This document shows positions 46,116-55,127 of a stretch of DNA of 64,000 nucleotides, piece after piece. The notes below the pieces were generated by a model. It did no database searches. It saw nothing but the letters and a program-made list of their open reading frames with translations, and had not been told where the DNA came from. The translations under genes and the position numbers were made by a program. How positions within the stretch are numbered: the first letter of the stretch is position 1; every line of letters starts with the position of its first letter. The stretch covers positions 3,377,501-3,441,500 of the forward strand of contig NZ_CP025263.1 in assembly GCF_002843605.1 (NCBI RefSeq), in the 5' to 3' direction. Source of the DNA: Pseudomonas sp. S09G 359 (GTDB lineage: Bacteria; Pseudomonadota; Gammaproteobacteria; Pseudomonadales; Pseudomonadaceae).

Positions 46116-47438
46116 TTATAGCAGGGTGAACGGGTAGTCGACGATCAGCCGCAGCTCGTTCAAGTCACCGTCACGCTGGTCGGCATTCGACGCCACGATG
46201 GCATCGCGCACGCGCAGCGAGAGGTTCTTTGCCGGGCCGCTCTGGATCACGTACTTGGCCTCCACATCGGTTTCATGGTGGGCGCCATCGGCACCGTAGT
46301 CGCCGCTGTAGGCGCTGTGGTCCGGGGTGTGCGTGCCATTGATGTCCGACCCGTTGATGTAGCGGGTCATAAAGCTCAGCCCCGGCACGCCATAGCTGGC
46401 CAGGTTGAGGTCATAGCGAATGCCCCAGGACTGTTCGCCCGGGCCGTTGAAGTCGCCCCACTGCACCGAGTTGGCCAGTAACACCGAGTCGCCGCCTTCG
46501 CCCGCGCCGTTATTGCCGGTGCCGATGTAGTCAAAGGGCGTGTCGCCGTGCACTTTCTGGAACGACAGCGTCAGCGTATGGGCCTGCAGGAACGAGTACG
46601 CCGCCGCCACCGAATACGTGGTGTTGTTGATCGCACCGGCCTTGGCGCTGCCGGTGTCGAGGGTGCGGTACAGGTTGCCGTCCAGGGCCAGCGATTGGTC
46701 ATGCCCCAGTGGGATCACGTAGTTGAGGTTGGTGTAGTACTGGCGCCAGATGTCTTCCAGTTCGCCGGCGTACAGCGTCGCACTCAGGGACGGCGTGAAG
46801 GTGTATTTGCCGCCGACAAAACTTGCGCTGTTGGCTGGGATATTCGCGTAGGTGGCGTAGATATCGTGGTCATGGTTACTGGTCATGCCACTGTTGGTGC
46901 TGGTGAAGTGCCCGGCTTCCAGGTCCAGGCCGGCGATTTCGCTGCTGGTCAGGTCAAAGCCGGTGGCAGTCTGCGGCAACAGGCGGGTGCCGCCGGTGGC
47001 GAAGACGGGCGCGGTGGGCTGCATGTCACCGAATTTCAGCTGAGTCTTGGAGACCTTGATTTTTACCGCCGCGCCGACGGAGCCGTAGGCATCCTCCGGG
47101 TCGCCGTGCCGGTCGGTCGGCAGGTTACCGGTGCCGGCATCCGCATGGGTGGCGTCGAGTTTCAGCCCGCCGTAGGCGTAGGCATCCACGCCGAAGCCGA
47201 TGGTGCCCTGGGTGAAGCCCGAGGCGTAGTTGAGCATCGCGCCTTGGGTCCAGTCGATGTTATCGGCCCGGCCACCTTCGCGGTTGCGGTTCATGTAGTA
47301 GTTGCGCAACAACCCGGTGACGCTGCTGCCCTCGATAAAACCCTTGGAGTCGGCTTGGTCTGTAACGGCGTCGGCAAACGCGATTTGGCTGATACTGGCG
47401 CACACCGCCAGCGCTAACAGGCTGCACTGTTTGATCAT
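46116..47438 (-). CDS. OprD-family outer membrane porin
   Basis: A 440-residue porin with a signal peptide (MIKQCSLLALAVCASISQIAFA). FIEGSSVTGLLRNYYMNRNREG is the OprD-family start; internal beta-strand patterns and the C-terminal LRLIVDYPFTLL with terminal aromatic/hydrophobic residues fit. Such channels take up amino acids or small carboxylates across the outer membrane. Substrate not readable. GGGGAAG upstream supports ATG 47438. Confidence 0.92.
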   Translation of the reverse strand: MIKQCSLLALAVCASISQIAFADAVTDQADSKGFIEGSSVTGLLRNYYMNRNREGGRADNIDWTQGAMLNYASGFTQGTIGFGVDAYAYGGLKLDATHADAGTGNLPTDRHGDPEDAYGSVGAAVKIKVSKTQLKFGDMQPTAPVFATGGTRLLPQTATGFDLTSSEIAGLDLEAGHFTSTNSGMTSNHDHDIYATYANIPANSASFVGGKYTFTPSLSATLYAGELEDIWRQYYTNLNYVIPLGHDQSLALDGNLYRTLDTGSAKAGAINNTTYSVAAAYSFLQAHTLTLSFQKVHGDTPFDYIGTGNNGAGEGGDSVLLANSVQWGDFNGPGEQSWGIRYDLNLASYGVPGLSFMTRYINGSDINGTHTPDHSAYSGDYGADGAHHETDVEAKYVIQSGPAKNLSLRVRDAIVASNADQRDGDLNELRLIVDYPFTLL

Positions 47439-47825
47439 GTTGTTACTTCCCCGGAATAATTAACGCGCACAGAAATACCGCACATATTGGATGCTGCATA
47501 AAGTTGTATGGCAGGGTTTTTCAGGTGAGGCGTTACACGTTTTTATTGTGTTCGACATGTTTGCCGAGGCTGATTCTAAGCACAGTTCACGCGGCCTGCA
47601 GCCAGGCAGAGGATGAAACTCGATTAATTAAACTTCACACTGTTTAATCGGCGAGGGGTGTAACGTTGGGTCTGTCTTAGCCGCTCTGCTTCGACAAAAT
47701 CCTTTGGTTGCCGCCGCAGACTCTGCGGCGGATTTTTTCGTTGGCGGGGTTTTTAGTTCGCGGGTTAGTTTAACTAACAAGGAGGAGGGCAGCCGGGTTG
47801 ATTGCCCTCGGGTATTGCCAAGGTA
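47439..47825. other. 387-bp intergenic region with operator-like repeat and possible small RNA
   Basis: It contains an inverted repeat ATTAAAC (47627-47633) and GTTTAAT (47642-47648), and a plus-strand hairpin with T-run at 47711-47738 although no plus-strand gene precedes it. A short RNA ending at 47738 is possible. No conserved RNA family is recognised. Confidence 0.4.
47711..47738 (+). terminator. Strong intrinsic terminator on the plus strand
   Basis: CCGCCGCAGA and TCTGCGGCGG form a perfect 10-bp stem around one base (8 bp with a realistic loop), followed by ATTTTTTC. It is a textbook terminator for rightward transcription, but both flanking genes run leftward, so the transcript it ends is unannotated. 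Confidence 0.8.
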
Positions 47826-48695
47826 TTACTCTTTTACGTCCATGAACTCTTCAGCCCAAGCGACATAGCTTTCCGGCAACGTATAGGTATGCGTCAGTTC
47901 GGTGGCGCTGAGGTTCGACGTGCTGTGGGTCAATTGGCGCTGGGCGCGCAGGCTATCGTAGGTGGCCTTGATCGCGGCAAAGTAAGCGCCGTGGCCAGCA
48001 ACGACCACACGCACGCCCAGGCTGGCCAGGCGCTGGCTATCATTGAGTTTGGGGTTGCCGTAGGTCACCAGCATCAGCGGTACGCTGAGGTTTTCGGCGA
48101 TCTTTTCCAGGTGTTCGAAGTCGCTGACACCGACCATGCAAATCCCGTCGGCACCGGCTTTTTGATAGGCCAGGGTGCGCTCGATCACCGCTTCGGTGGG
48201 CAGCACGCCGGCGTTGGTGCGCGCGATGATCGACAGCTCAGGGTCGACACGGGCCTCTAGGGCCGCCCGCACTTTGCCGATGCCTTCGCCGATAGAAATC
48301 AGATCAGTGGATTTGCGCCCGAATTGCGCGGGCAGCAGGGTGTCTTCAATGGTCAGTGCCGCAACACCGGCGCGCTCAAGCTCTTCCACAGTGCGCATCA
48401 CGTTGAGGGCATTGCCGTAGCCGTGGTCGGCGTCGGCAATAAACGGCAACTGGGCGACACGCCCAATGCGGGTGGCCTGCTCAACGAACTCACTCAGCGT
48501 GATCAATGCAAAGTCAGGTGCAGCCAGTACCTGCAACGAGGCAACGGAGCCCCCCAGGATGCCAACCTCAAACCCCAGGTCGGCGGCAATACGCGCCGAC
48601 ATCGGGTCAAATACGGAAGCGGTTTCAACGCATGCGGGTGTTGCAAGCAATTCACGGAAATTACGGCGCAGCGCTGAGTGAGATTTTTTCGGCAT
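47826..48695 (-). CDS. Oxaloacetate decarboxylase (PA4872-like, isocitrate lyase/PEP mutase superfamily)
   Basis: A 289-residue enzyme nearly collinear with P. aeruginosa PA4872, a characterised oxaloacetate decarboxylase, as I recall it: [81 protein letters not shown]. It converts oxaloacetate to pyruvate and CO2 with Mg2+. The family's flexible loop lacks the Cys of isocitrate lyase (LLPAQFGR in its place). AGGAAAG precedes the ATG. Confidence 0.92.
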   Translation of the reverse strand: MPKKSHSALRRNFRELLATPACVETASVFDPMSARIAADLGFEVGILGGSVASLQVLAAPDFALITLSEFVEQATRIGRVAQLPFIADADHGYGNALNVMRTVEELERAGVAALTIEDTLLPAQFGRKSTDLISIGEGIGKVRAALEARVDPELSIIARTNAGVLPTEAVIERTLAYQKAGADGICMVGVSDFEHLEKIAENLSVPLMLVTYGNPKLNDSQRLASLGVRVVVAGHGAYFAAIKATYDSLRAQRQLTHSTSNLSATELTHTYTLPESYVAWAEEFMDVKE

Positions 48696-48934
48696 GTTCT
48701 TTCCTGGCTCTGGTCATCGTCATGTGACGATCTATGTCTATTCGTGGTCGAGCGAGATTACCACGCAGGCGGGCCGGGGATTATGACGTTTGAGAATGGG
48801 GTATGCGTTTATCACATACTCGTGCACTTTATTTGTGCAGCCGCTCTAAGCCGCCGTGTCGAGCCATACCGGCAAGCCTGGAATTCAGGCGGGTCAATCA
48901 ACAATCAGGTTAGAGTACTCATCACTCTCTGCTC

Positions 48935-49564
48935 ATGATGCGAACAATGACTCGCACGCTGTTTGTTTCTCTGGATGGGCCCAAAGGCGTCGGCAAAACC
49001 ACACTGTTGGAGGCCGTTACGAAAGTACTGAGGGCCGACGATAAAAAGGTCATCCGACTGAGCGAGAGCAAACGCGATCCCTATAGAGAGCAAACAATGG
49101 CTCTGGTTAATCAGTTCGTGAGAAATTCCATCCGCGAATTGGAGTTGCGGGTGTGTGAGCGCTTTGCTGATAGCCGCGCCTGGATCTCCCAACACGTGCT
49201 GCCGGAACAGCCACCCGGCAGCATTATCTTGATCGATCGCTGGTACCCATCTGATGCAGCGTTTCGGCGGGCAATCCCGTTTGCAGAGATTCTGCAGATG
49301 AACCTGGATCGAAACGTGCGAGTGCCAGACCTGCATGTTGGCGTGGTGACTGCGCCGGATATTTCGTGGATGAGGGCCGCGGCACGACGTCGTGGGCTGA
49401 GCAGTACAGTGATCCATGCAGTGGAGCAGCATGTGGCGTGTACTGAAGCGTTCGAGCGAGCGGCTGCCGATCAGGGTTGGTTTTTATGCCGCAATGAGGG
49501 AACGCTTGAGGACGCAACAGTGCAGGTGGTTTGTGACGGTCACCAGTTAATAGGATTTCCGTAG
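48935..49564 (+). CDS. Thymidylate kinase-like P-loop kinase
   Basis: A 209-residue P-loop protein with Walker A GPKGVGKTT near the N-terminus, an IDRWYPSDAAFRR motif resembling the DR(Y/W) motif of thymidylate kinases, and an arginine-rich lid (MRAAARRRGLS). Probably a deoxynucleotide or related kinase, divergent from the housekeeping tmk. No ribosome site is clear; a start at ATG 48947 (MTRTLFVSLDG) is equally good. It lies at the border of the accessory region and may belong to it. Confidence 0.7.
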   Translation: MMRTMTRTLFVSLDGPKGVGKTTLLEAVTKVLRADDKKVIRLSESKRDPYREQTMALVNQFVRNSIRELELRVCERFADSRAWISQHVLPEQPPGSIILIDRWYPSDAAFRRAIPFAEILQMNLDRNVRVPDLHVGVVTAPDISWMRAAARRRGLSSTVIHAVEQHVACTEAFERAAADQGWFLCRNEGTLEDATVQVVCDGHQLIGFP

Positions 49565-50727
49565 GAGATTGATTCTATTGACTAAAATCAGTCTCGGCAG
49601 TCCTTGGCTGGAAAACAGATTTCTCGATTCCAATTAAGTGCTGCAATTACAGCTGTTTTCCACTCAAAGACTGCACGTAACGGGCGCAAGCATAGGCAGT
49701 TGTACGATAACTCGCGACCCGGCTGTGTACCGTGCAACGTTCATCTACCACTCGCGCTTTCCAGAAGGGCGAATGCGTTCAAAGGTGCCTGCTTCTCACA
49801 AGTGCACAAGCCTCATACCGTCTTAATGACAGCGATCGCCCAGAGGCTGGGGCAACCGGAGCAAACTGCATCACACCGTATCACCACGACTACCCGGCTT
49901 CTACCATATGGGATCTGCTCCCATGAGGCGTGAACCTGTAAAGAAGCATGTGCGCATTATTAGGCCCGGCTATGGCAACCTCCTTCCTTCGTTATCGTAT
50001 AGCACTCAACGCGATCGCGTTTCTGGGCGCCTACCTGCATCGAGAAGCCTTAACAGGCGAGCGTTGGGGAAGCGCTGTCAGTATTTATGAGCGCGTCGAT
50101 CGACAGGTGTCATAAGCTTAGAATCGAGGATATGGTCTCGCAGCAGGGACTGCGAATTCTACTCGGGCGCATCAGAGGCGCGACGTGACAGAACAAAAAA
50201 CATCGAACTTCGTTTGTGGCTATAACTAAAATCACTAGGCTTTAAACTTCGATTAACGCACTTATTGTAGAATTCAATTTGTGATTAAACAATTTCCTGT
50301 CTCGCAACTGACTGTTTTGACTTGCAAAATAAATCGCAAGAAAGGTTAGATTAATTGCGCTCTTTTCCTATCAATTAATCAGTTAATCATGCTGTCAGTT
50401 TGTTGGCGGTTTAGGGTGTGAAAAAAATTGTTGTGGCCATCGGGACGCTGAGCTACCTTCAGTCATTAGTAACTGACGCCAGATATTAACAGCACCTCCA
50501 GAACTCGCTCACCCATTAACGCCAACCATGCACGATGATGCCAAATGATCATGAATAGAATTTTCCGCAGCTGTTGTTTCAGTGGAGTGTTTCTGATAAG
50601 GAGAGCCGCGCCTAGATCCTACAAAGCCGACTCACCATTTTGGTGAAGTTAACTATTACTGTTACCAGTACGCATGTAGGGATCGATACCATACCCAGTG
50701 GTATTTGCTATTGCTTCGACATAATAG
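49565..50727. other. 1.16-kb gene-free AT-richer stretch at the island border
   Basis: No credible gene: the open frames are short and lack ribosome sites. Base composition shifts, and 50190-50420 is notably AT-rich (for example AACAATTTCCTG and GCAAAATAAATCGCAAG). It lies just upstream of the transposase gene, where the end and transposase-binding sites of a Tn7/Tn5053-type element should be. I cannot identify the terminal repeat with confidence. Confidence 0.45.
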
Positions 50728-52533
50728 GTGGCGAGAAAGGTGAGCAAAGAAATTCGCACGGCCGTATCAATCCATACCTCCAAGCCGATTCGAGTTAAGG
50801 TGTCACCCCTGAGGATCCCAGCACCCTGGAAACCCGCAAACGTTACCGTTACTCAATCCGCAGTACCGTATGAAGCTCTAGATGTGAGTGATGCAGAGTT
50901 GCGTCTTGCCCGGAAGCGAGATGCCATTTTCAAGCAAGTTAGGGATGGCATGATAGGTCAAGCTAAAGCGATGGAGCTATTGGAAGTAAAAAAAAGTCAA
51001 TTCTACAATCTGTATAAATCCTTCTCAGAATCTAATAGCTATCTTGACTTGGCGAGAAAGAAGAGGGGAACGAAGCCGGGCAGCCATAAGCTAACGCCCG
51101 GGCAGCTAAGTGCTCTTGAACTTTCGTTTCAGGAGAAATACAACGGGCCGAGTGCATCATCAGCTAAAGTCTGGAAGTACGCTCAAGGGCTAGTTCCTGA
51201 AGATGAGTTGCCGCCCAGTAAGTATCAGTGTAGGAAATTTGTAGCTGCAAAGCCCGAAAAAGTTAAATACTACAAAAAATATGGAAAGGAGGCTGGTGAT
51301 AATAAGTATATAGCTAAACCTAAGAAAAAGATCATGGAACGTGTGCTTCAGCAAGTGCAGATGGATCACACTATGGTCGACATCATGTTGGTCGACGAAT
51401 TTGATCGTGATGTATTGGTAGGCCGTCCTTGGTTGACGATAATAATGTGCGCCCTTACCAGGGTGATACTTGGTCTGCATCTGAGCCTCCGCCCCCCTAG
51501 TTTAAGAACAGTTGCAAGTGCGTTGGCTTTTGCAGTTCTGGATAAATGTACTTTTTTAGAGTCCTGGGGGCTTGACTCCAGAGTTTACCCATATTACGGG
51601 ATACCCTTCCTAATTTACACAGACAATGCTGCTGAGTTCACTAGCCCTAGGTTCATTGCAATGTGCAAAAGATGGGGGATGGATTGGGATCATCGCCCAA
51701 TCGGCAAGAAGTGGTACGGTGGCTTGATCGAACGCGTTATAGGCACATTTATGAACGAAATACATTTTCTGCCAGGAAATACAGGCAGCAATGTGATTCA
51801 GCGGGCGGGGTTAACCCCAGAACTTGATGCTAAGTATGATATTGCGCAATGCGCTAAATACCTGTTTGATCAAGCGATTATTTACCACGGGACGCATCAT
51901 GAAGGTCTGGGGAGTACTCCGCGTCAGGCGTGGAATTCTTACGATTCGCAGGGGGCTCTAGACCATGAAAGAGTGATCCTGCAAGATCAGAGGGAACGCT
52001 TCGAAATTGAGTTTTTGGCTCCATCTTATAATCATACAATTCAGATATATGGAATAAATTTTTCAGGCAGAAGATATCACAGTCCCGAACTAGATCCTTA
52101 CATCGGCGCAAGAAATGTTGAGATACGGTATCAGTCCGGCGACCTGAGCTCGATATGGGTATTGGTTCCTGGAAGATTTCTACATGTTCCGTGCACCTAC
52201 ACTAAAAACCGCCTCTCCAACAACTGGGAGTCTTATTGCAGCCATAAGGCTTTGTCTAGTGCCAGGCATGTCGGCCACCGCGCGCCAGCGGGGCTCATTG
52301 ATGATGAGCATGCTCTGGAAGCCCAGAGGCGACAGCGCGAACTAGCAATTGAAGTGGAGACTCAGCCTAACAAAAAGCCGAGACCACCTAAAGATATCAC
52401 GGCGCAGACAGAGCGGCTACCCACCCCCCCGGCGATCCAGCCAGTAATTGGCGCGCCGCGTATCATCCAAAGCAGTCGGGGCGTTCCGGAGATTATGCAA
52501 CCTACGCTAATAATTGACAGGTTCAAAAAATGA
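50728..52533 (+). CDS. TniA/TnsB-type DDE transposase
   Basis: A 601-residue transposase of the Mu/TnsB/TniA group. Catalytic residues in the RNase H-like core: Asp213 (VQMDHTMVD), Asp299 (IYTDNAAEF) and Glu335 (GGLIERVIG), a DD(35)E spacing. The N-terminal 150 residues hold helix-turn-helix-like DNA-binding regions (GMIGQAKAMELLEVKKSQFYN-type text); the beta-barrel follows the core (GINFSGRRYHSPELDPYIG). A Pro/Arg-rich tail from about 530 may contact the ATPase. The start is GTG 50728 or GTG 50740; neither has a clear ribosome site. Its stop overlaps the ATPase start as ATGA. Confidence 0.9.
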   Translation: MARKVSKEIRTAVSIHTSKPIRVKVSPLRIPAPWKPANVTVTQSAVPYEALDVSDAELRLARKRDAIFKQVRDGMIGQAKAMELLEVKKSQFYNLYKSFSESNSYLDLARKKRGTKPGSHKLTPGQLSALELSFQEKYNGPSASSAKVWKYAQGLVPEDELPPSKYQCRKFVAAKPEKVKYYKKYGKEAGDNKYIAKPKKKIMERVLQQVQMDHTMVDIMLVDEFDRDVLVGRPWLTIIMCALTRVILGLHLSLRPPSLRTVASALAFAVLDKCTFLESWGLDSRVYPYYGIPFLIYTDNAAEFTSPRFIAMCKRWGMDWDHRPIGKKWYGGLIERVIGTFMNEIHFLPGNTGSNVIQRAGLTPELDAKYDIAQCAKYLFDQAIIYHGTHHEGLGSTPRQAWNSYDSQGALDHERVILQDQRERFEIEFLAPSYNHTIQIYGINFSGRRYHSPELDPYIGARNVEIRYQSGDLSSIWVLVPGRFLHVPCTYTKNRLSNNWESYCSHKALSSARHVGHRAPAGLIDDEHALEAQRRQRELAIEVETQPNKKPRPPKDITAQTERLPTPPAIQPVIGAPRIIQSSRGVPEIMQPTLIIDRFKK

Positions 52534-53441
52534 CTATGGACGCATCTTCAGATTACGATCACGTTTTGCTAGAGCATCGCTATAAGCTTGATCTCTCTGC
52601 AACTCAACGTATCGAAATTTGCAGGCATGACTTTTGGATCGATACTCCAAAGTTTGCTTTGATGTTCGAATGTATAGGCCATATGTTGTATACAAGGAAC
52701 CAGATTCAAGCATCTTGCATATTTATACACGGAGAAGGGGGGGACGGAAAAACGGCCGCGTGGCATCGCCTGAAGTTTCTAAGCGCGAACTCCGATAAAA
52801 AAATGGTCTTTGTTGAGCTGTCCGAAAATACGAGTCGCCATAAACTCCTTGATCGGATCTGTGAGGCCTTTGGCATTGAGGTCGGTGGCCGCAACACAGC
52901 CAGGAAGGAAGACTTAATACTAAATTACATAAGGGTTAACAACGTATGTGCCATCGTCCTTGATGAGCTGAATGATGCCCTTCTACAGCCATATGCTCAA
53001 AAACGTACGCTTCTTTCGCTGATGCGTAATCTGTCGGGTACTCTGAAATTGTGTGTAATCGCCTTTGGCAATACGGAGGCACGCGACATCGTTATGCTGG
53101 ATCGAATCATCGACCGTCGTTTTGTGCAGTTTGTTGTCAAAGATTGGGAGATGGGGCAGGATTTTGTTAATTTCATAGCAACCTATGAGGCTCATCTCCC
53201 GCTTAAGCTCAAATCCGACCTCGCATCCCCGGAGCTTAGAACGTTAATCCATACCGAGTCGTTAGGGATCATGGATAACGTCGTCAAGATCATGAAATGT
53301 CTAGCCATGGATGCTATTGACTCAGGAGCAGAGCGCATCGCGCCGGAGCAGTTCCCTCGTTTGCGTGATATTGCGATGCGGTTCGGATTTAACTTGCATA
53401 TTCCCAAGGTAGATCGCAATGCAGATAAATCGAAGAAGTAG
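52530..53441 (+). CDS. TniB/TnsC-type AAA+ transposition ATPase
   Basis: A 303-residue AAA+ protein. Walker A GEGGDGKT follows the strand SCIFIH; Walker B is CAIVLDELND; a sensor region GNTEARDIV and arginine-rich RIIDRRF follow. Residues 28-45 (EICRHDFWIDTPKFALMFEC) match the TniB N-terminal pattern. In Tn5053 and Tn7 this ATPase links target selection by TniQ/TnsD to the transposase. It is translationally coupled to the transposase and overlaps the next gene by 23 bp. Confidence 0.88.
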   Translation: MTMDASSDYDHVLLEHRYKLDLSATQRIEICRHDFWIDTPKFALMFECIGHMLYTRNQIQASCIFIHGEGGDGKTAAWHRLKFLSANSDKKMVFVELSENTSRHKLLDRICEAFGIEVGGRNTARKEDLILNYIRVNNVCAIVLDELNDALLQPYAQKRTLLSLMRNLSGTLKLCVIAFGNTEARDIVMLDRIIDRRFVQFVVKDWEMGQDFVNFIATYEAHLPLKLKSDLASPELRTLIHTESLGIMDNVVKIMKCLAMDAIDSGAERIAPEQFPRLRDIAMRFGFNLHIPKVDRNADKSKK

Positions 53442-54114
53442 TTTGACCCCATGCCAGCAAGATATCCATGATGCGATATCAGCTCAGCTGGCCTTGGCTC
53501 AGCCGACCATAATTATAATTAACGCTGAGCCAGGATCAGGCCTTTCGACATTAATGGAATGTCTTGGGGAAGATATGGGGTCAGCATGTCTTAAATTCGT
53601 ATCAAGACCAGCGATGAGTGACCTCAACTTGCTTGAGACGTTTTACCATCACTTGGGGCTGGGCGGTGAGGGTATCTCACACCGGGCACCGATTCCAGCC
53701 TTTATATATCCTCTCATTGAACTGCAGTCGATTATGAGACTGCTTGTTGAGGATATCGATGATTTTGCTGTGACTATTCCAATGAGAAAAATGACTATAG
53801 GGCACCTTAGTAAAATTGCCTCGGCACTGCCGGGCATGAGCTTTATCATTTCTCAGACATTGTCTAGATGGGATCACGATCGCAGTATCCAGCATAGTGA
53901 TATTAAGGGGGTTCAGGGGCGTGACGAATATCATTTGCGTAGCTTCGCAGACCTTGGTCAGTATATTGCTCACTTTAAGAGCTTCGCCGCCTCAATTGGA
54001 TTAAACAATGTTTCTAGCTCAGCATTAGGGGAGCTCTATAAAAGAACAGGAGGTAATCTGGCTTCCACCATGTTGCATCTCTGCCATCCTCTTTACATGC
54101 GCCAATGGAAATAA
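53419..54114 (+). CDS. Second ATPase-like protein of the transposition operon, Walker A lysine missing
   Basis: A 231-residue protein with the outline of a TniB-like AAA domain. The P-loop position reads NAEPGSGLST, with Leu42 where the Walker A lysine should be (codon CTT, no sign of a frame problem). The Walker B-like strand is RLLVEDIDDF, followed by LPGMSFIISQT. C-terminal RTGGNLASTMLHLC resembles the AAA lid. It probably cannot hydrolyse ATP normally and may be a structural partner of the upstream ATPase. It overlaps both neighbours (23 bp and, with the alternative TniQ start, 10 bp). Confidence 0.75.
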   Translation: MQINRRSSLTPCQQDIHDAISAQLALAQPTIIIINAEPGSGLSTLMECLGEDMGSACLKFVSRPAMSDLNLLETFYHHLGLGGEGISHRAPIPAFIYPLIELQSIMRLLVEDIDDFAVTIPMRKMTIGHLSKIASALPGMSFIISQTLSRWDHDRSIQHSDIKGVQGRDEYHLRSFADLGQYIAHFKSFAASIGLNNVSSSALGELYKRTGGNLASTMLHLCHPLYMRQWK

Positions 54115-54131
54115 GGACGCAGGCATTTCAT

Positions 54132-55106
54132 ATGAGTGTACCAGTCCAGAACGAGCTGTTTTCATCTTGGTTGTACCGCCAAGGAGCCGTTTCCATCTAC
54201 AGTGATTTATCCATCCACCAGCTTTTGGGGATGTATCAACGCTGCATGCAAAACGATGATTTTGATCCCGACTTTAATTTTTCCAGCGAGTTCAGCAGGT
54301 GCGCTCTGAAGCAGTTGGGCCTGGTAGATTCTGACGTTTCGTTCTTCGCCCCGAAAAGCACTTGGCTGATACCACGCTATTATCGTGGAGCCTTTTGCTA
54401 TGAGTGCTTTTGTGATCATATTCGATCATTCAAGCTTCCTACAATGCTTACTGAGTGGTGCTCAGTCACACAAACTGTTTGCCCTGTGCACCTTGTTTCA
54501 TTGGTCGACACGCCAGGAAAACACAATTATAAACTTAATATGGCGGTGAGGCTTTTTTCTGACTACCATTCACAGTCAAGTTTTTTGGCATTCCCCCATC
54601 CTAATCTGACCCCGCAAGTGATAGATGCATTACTGTCGATACAGTCCTTTATTTCCAGCGTTGAGGCTAGAGCCTTAGATAGTGGATTTGACTCTGAGTG
54701 GCGGTTGATTCGGACGATAATACAAATATTTCTTTATCCTCGACATGGCATAATTGCCTCTCTGTTTCCCAAGAAGTCCGTTGGGGCTGAGGTTCAACTC
54801 TTTCGATACAATCTGCATTTGGGCCCCTTAACAAACCCGGTTACCCGCAGGCAGTTGGCGATACTGCTGACGGGCTTGGTTTTGGATGTTTTGGAGGACA
54901 GTCAACGCTCAGAAGCTGAGCAGTACCTCAAGTTTTTTGACCAACGTTATTATTTTTTTAATAGCACCGCCGGGCTAGGTCGATCCGCTAACGTCTTTAT
55001 TCCTGAGCATGGGAGATCACTTTTTGCCCAACTGGCTGAGCTTTCAACCAAAATCCGCAGCCCTTATCTAGCAGAATTTGTTGCTGGGTTTGGTGGCAGG
55101 CACTGA
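54132..55106 (+). CDS. TniQ/TnsD-family target-selection protein
   Basis: A 324-residue TniQ protein. The N-terminus PVQNELFSSWLYRQGA is the family hallmark; a zinc finger follows (AFCYECFCDHIRSF with EWCSVTQTVCPVHL, the spaced Cys and Cys-Pro-x-His pattern). TniQ binds target DNA or a partner and recruits the ATPase. ATG 54132 has GCAGG 8 bases upstream; ATG 54105, overlapping the previous gene, is the alternative. At this length it is closer to short TniQ than to full TnsD. Confidence 0.87.
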   Translation: MSVPVQNELFSSWLYRQGAVSIYSDLSIHQLLGMYQRCMQNDDFDPDFNFSSEFSRCALKQLGLVDSDVSFFAPKSTWLIPRYYRGAFCYECFCDHIRSFKLPTMLTEWCSVTQTVCPVHLVSLVDTPGKHNYKLNMAVRLFSDYHSQSSFLAFPHPNLTPQVIDALLSIQSFISSVEARALDSGFDSEWRLIRTIIQIFLYPRHGIIASLFPKKSVGAEVQLFRYNLHLGPLTNPVTRRQLAILLTGLVLDVLEDSQRSEAEQYLKFFDQRYYFFNSTAGLGRSANVFIPEHGRSLFAQLAELSTKIRSPYLAEFVAGFGGRH

Positions 55107-55127
55107 TAGTTATCATTTGGAGGAAAT

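Noticed and set aside
48696..50727. tRNA gene as island attachment site
   Set aside because: No cloverleaf or CCA-ending tRNA sequence could be found near the left border.
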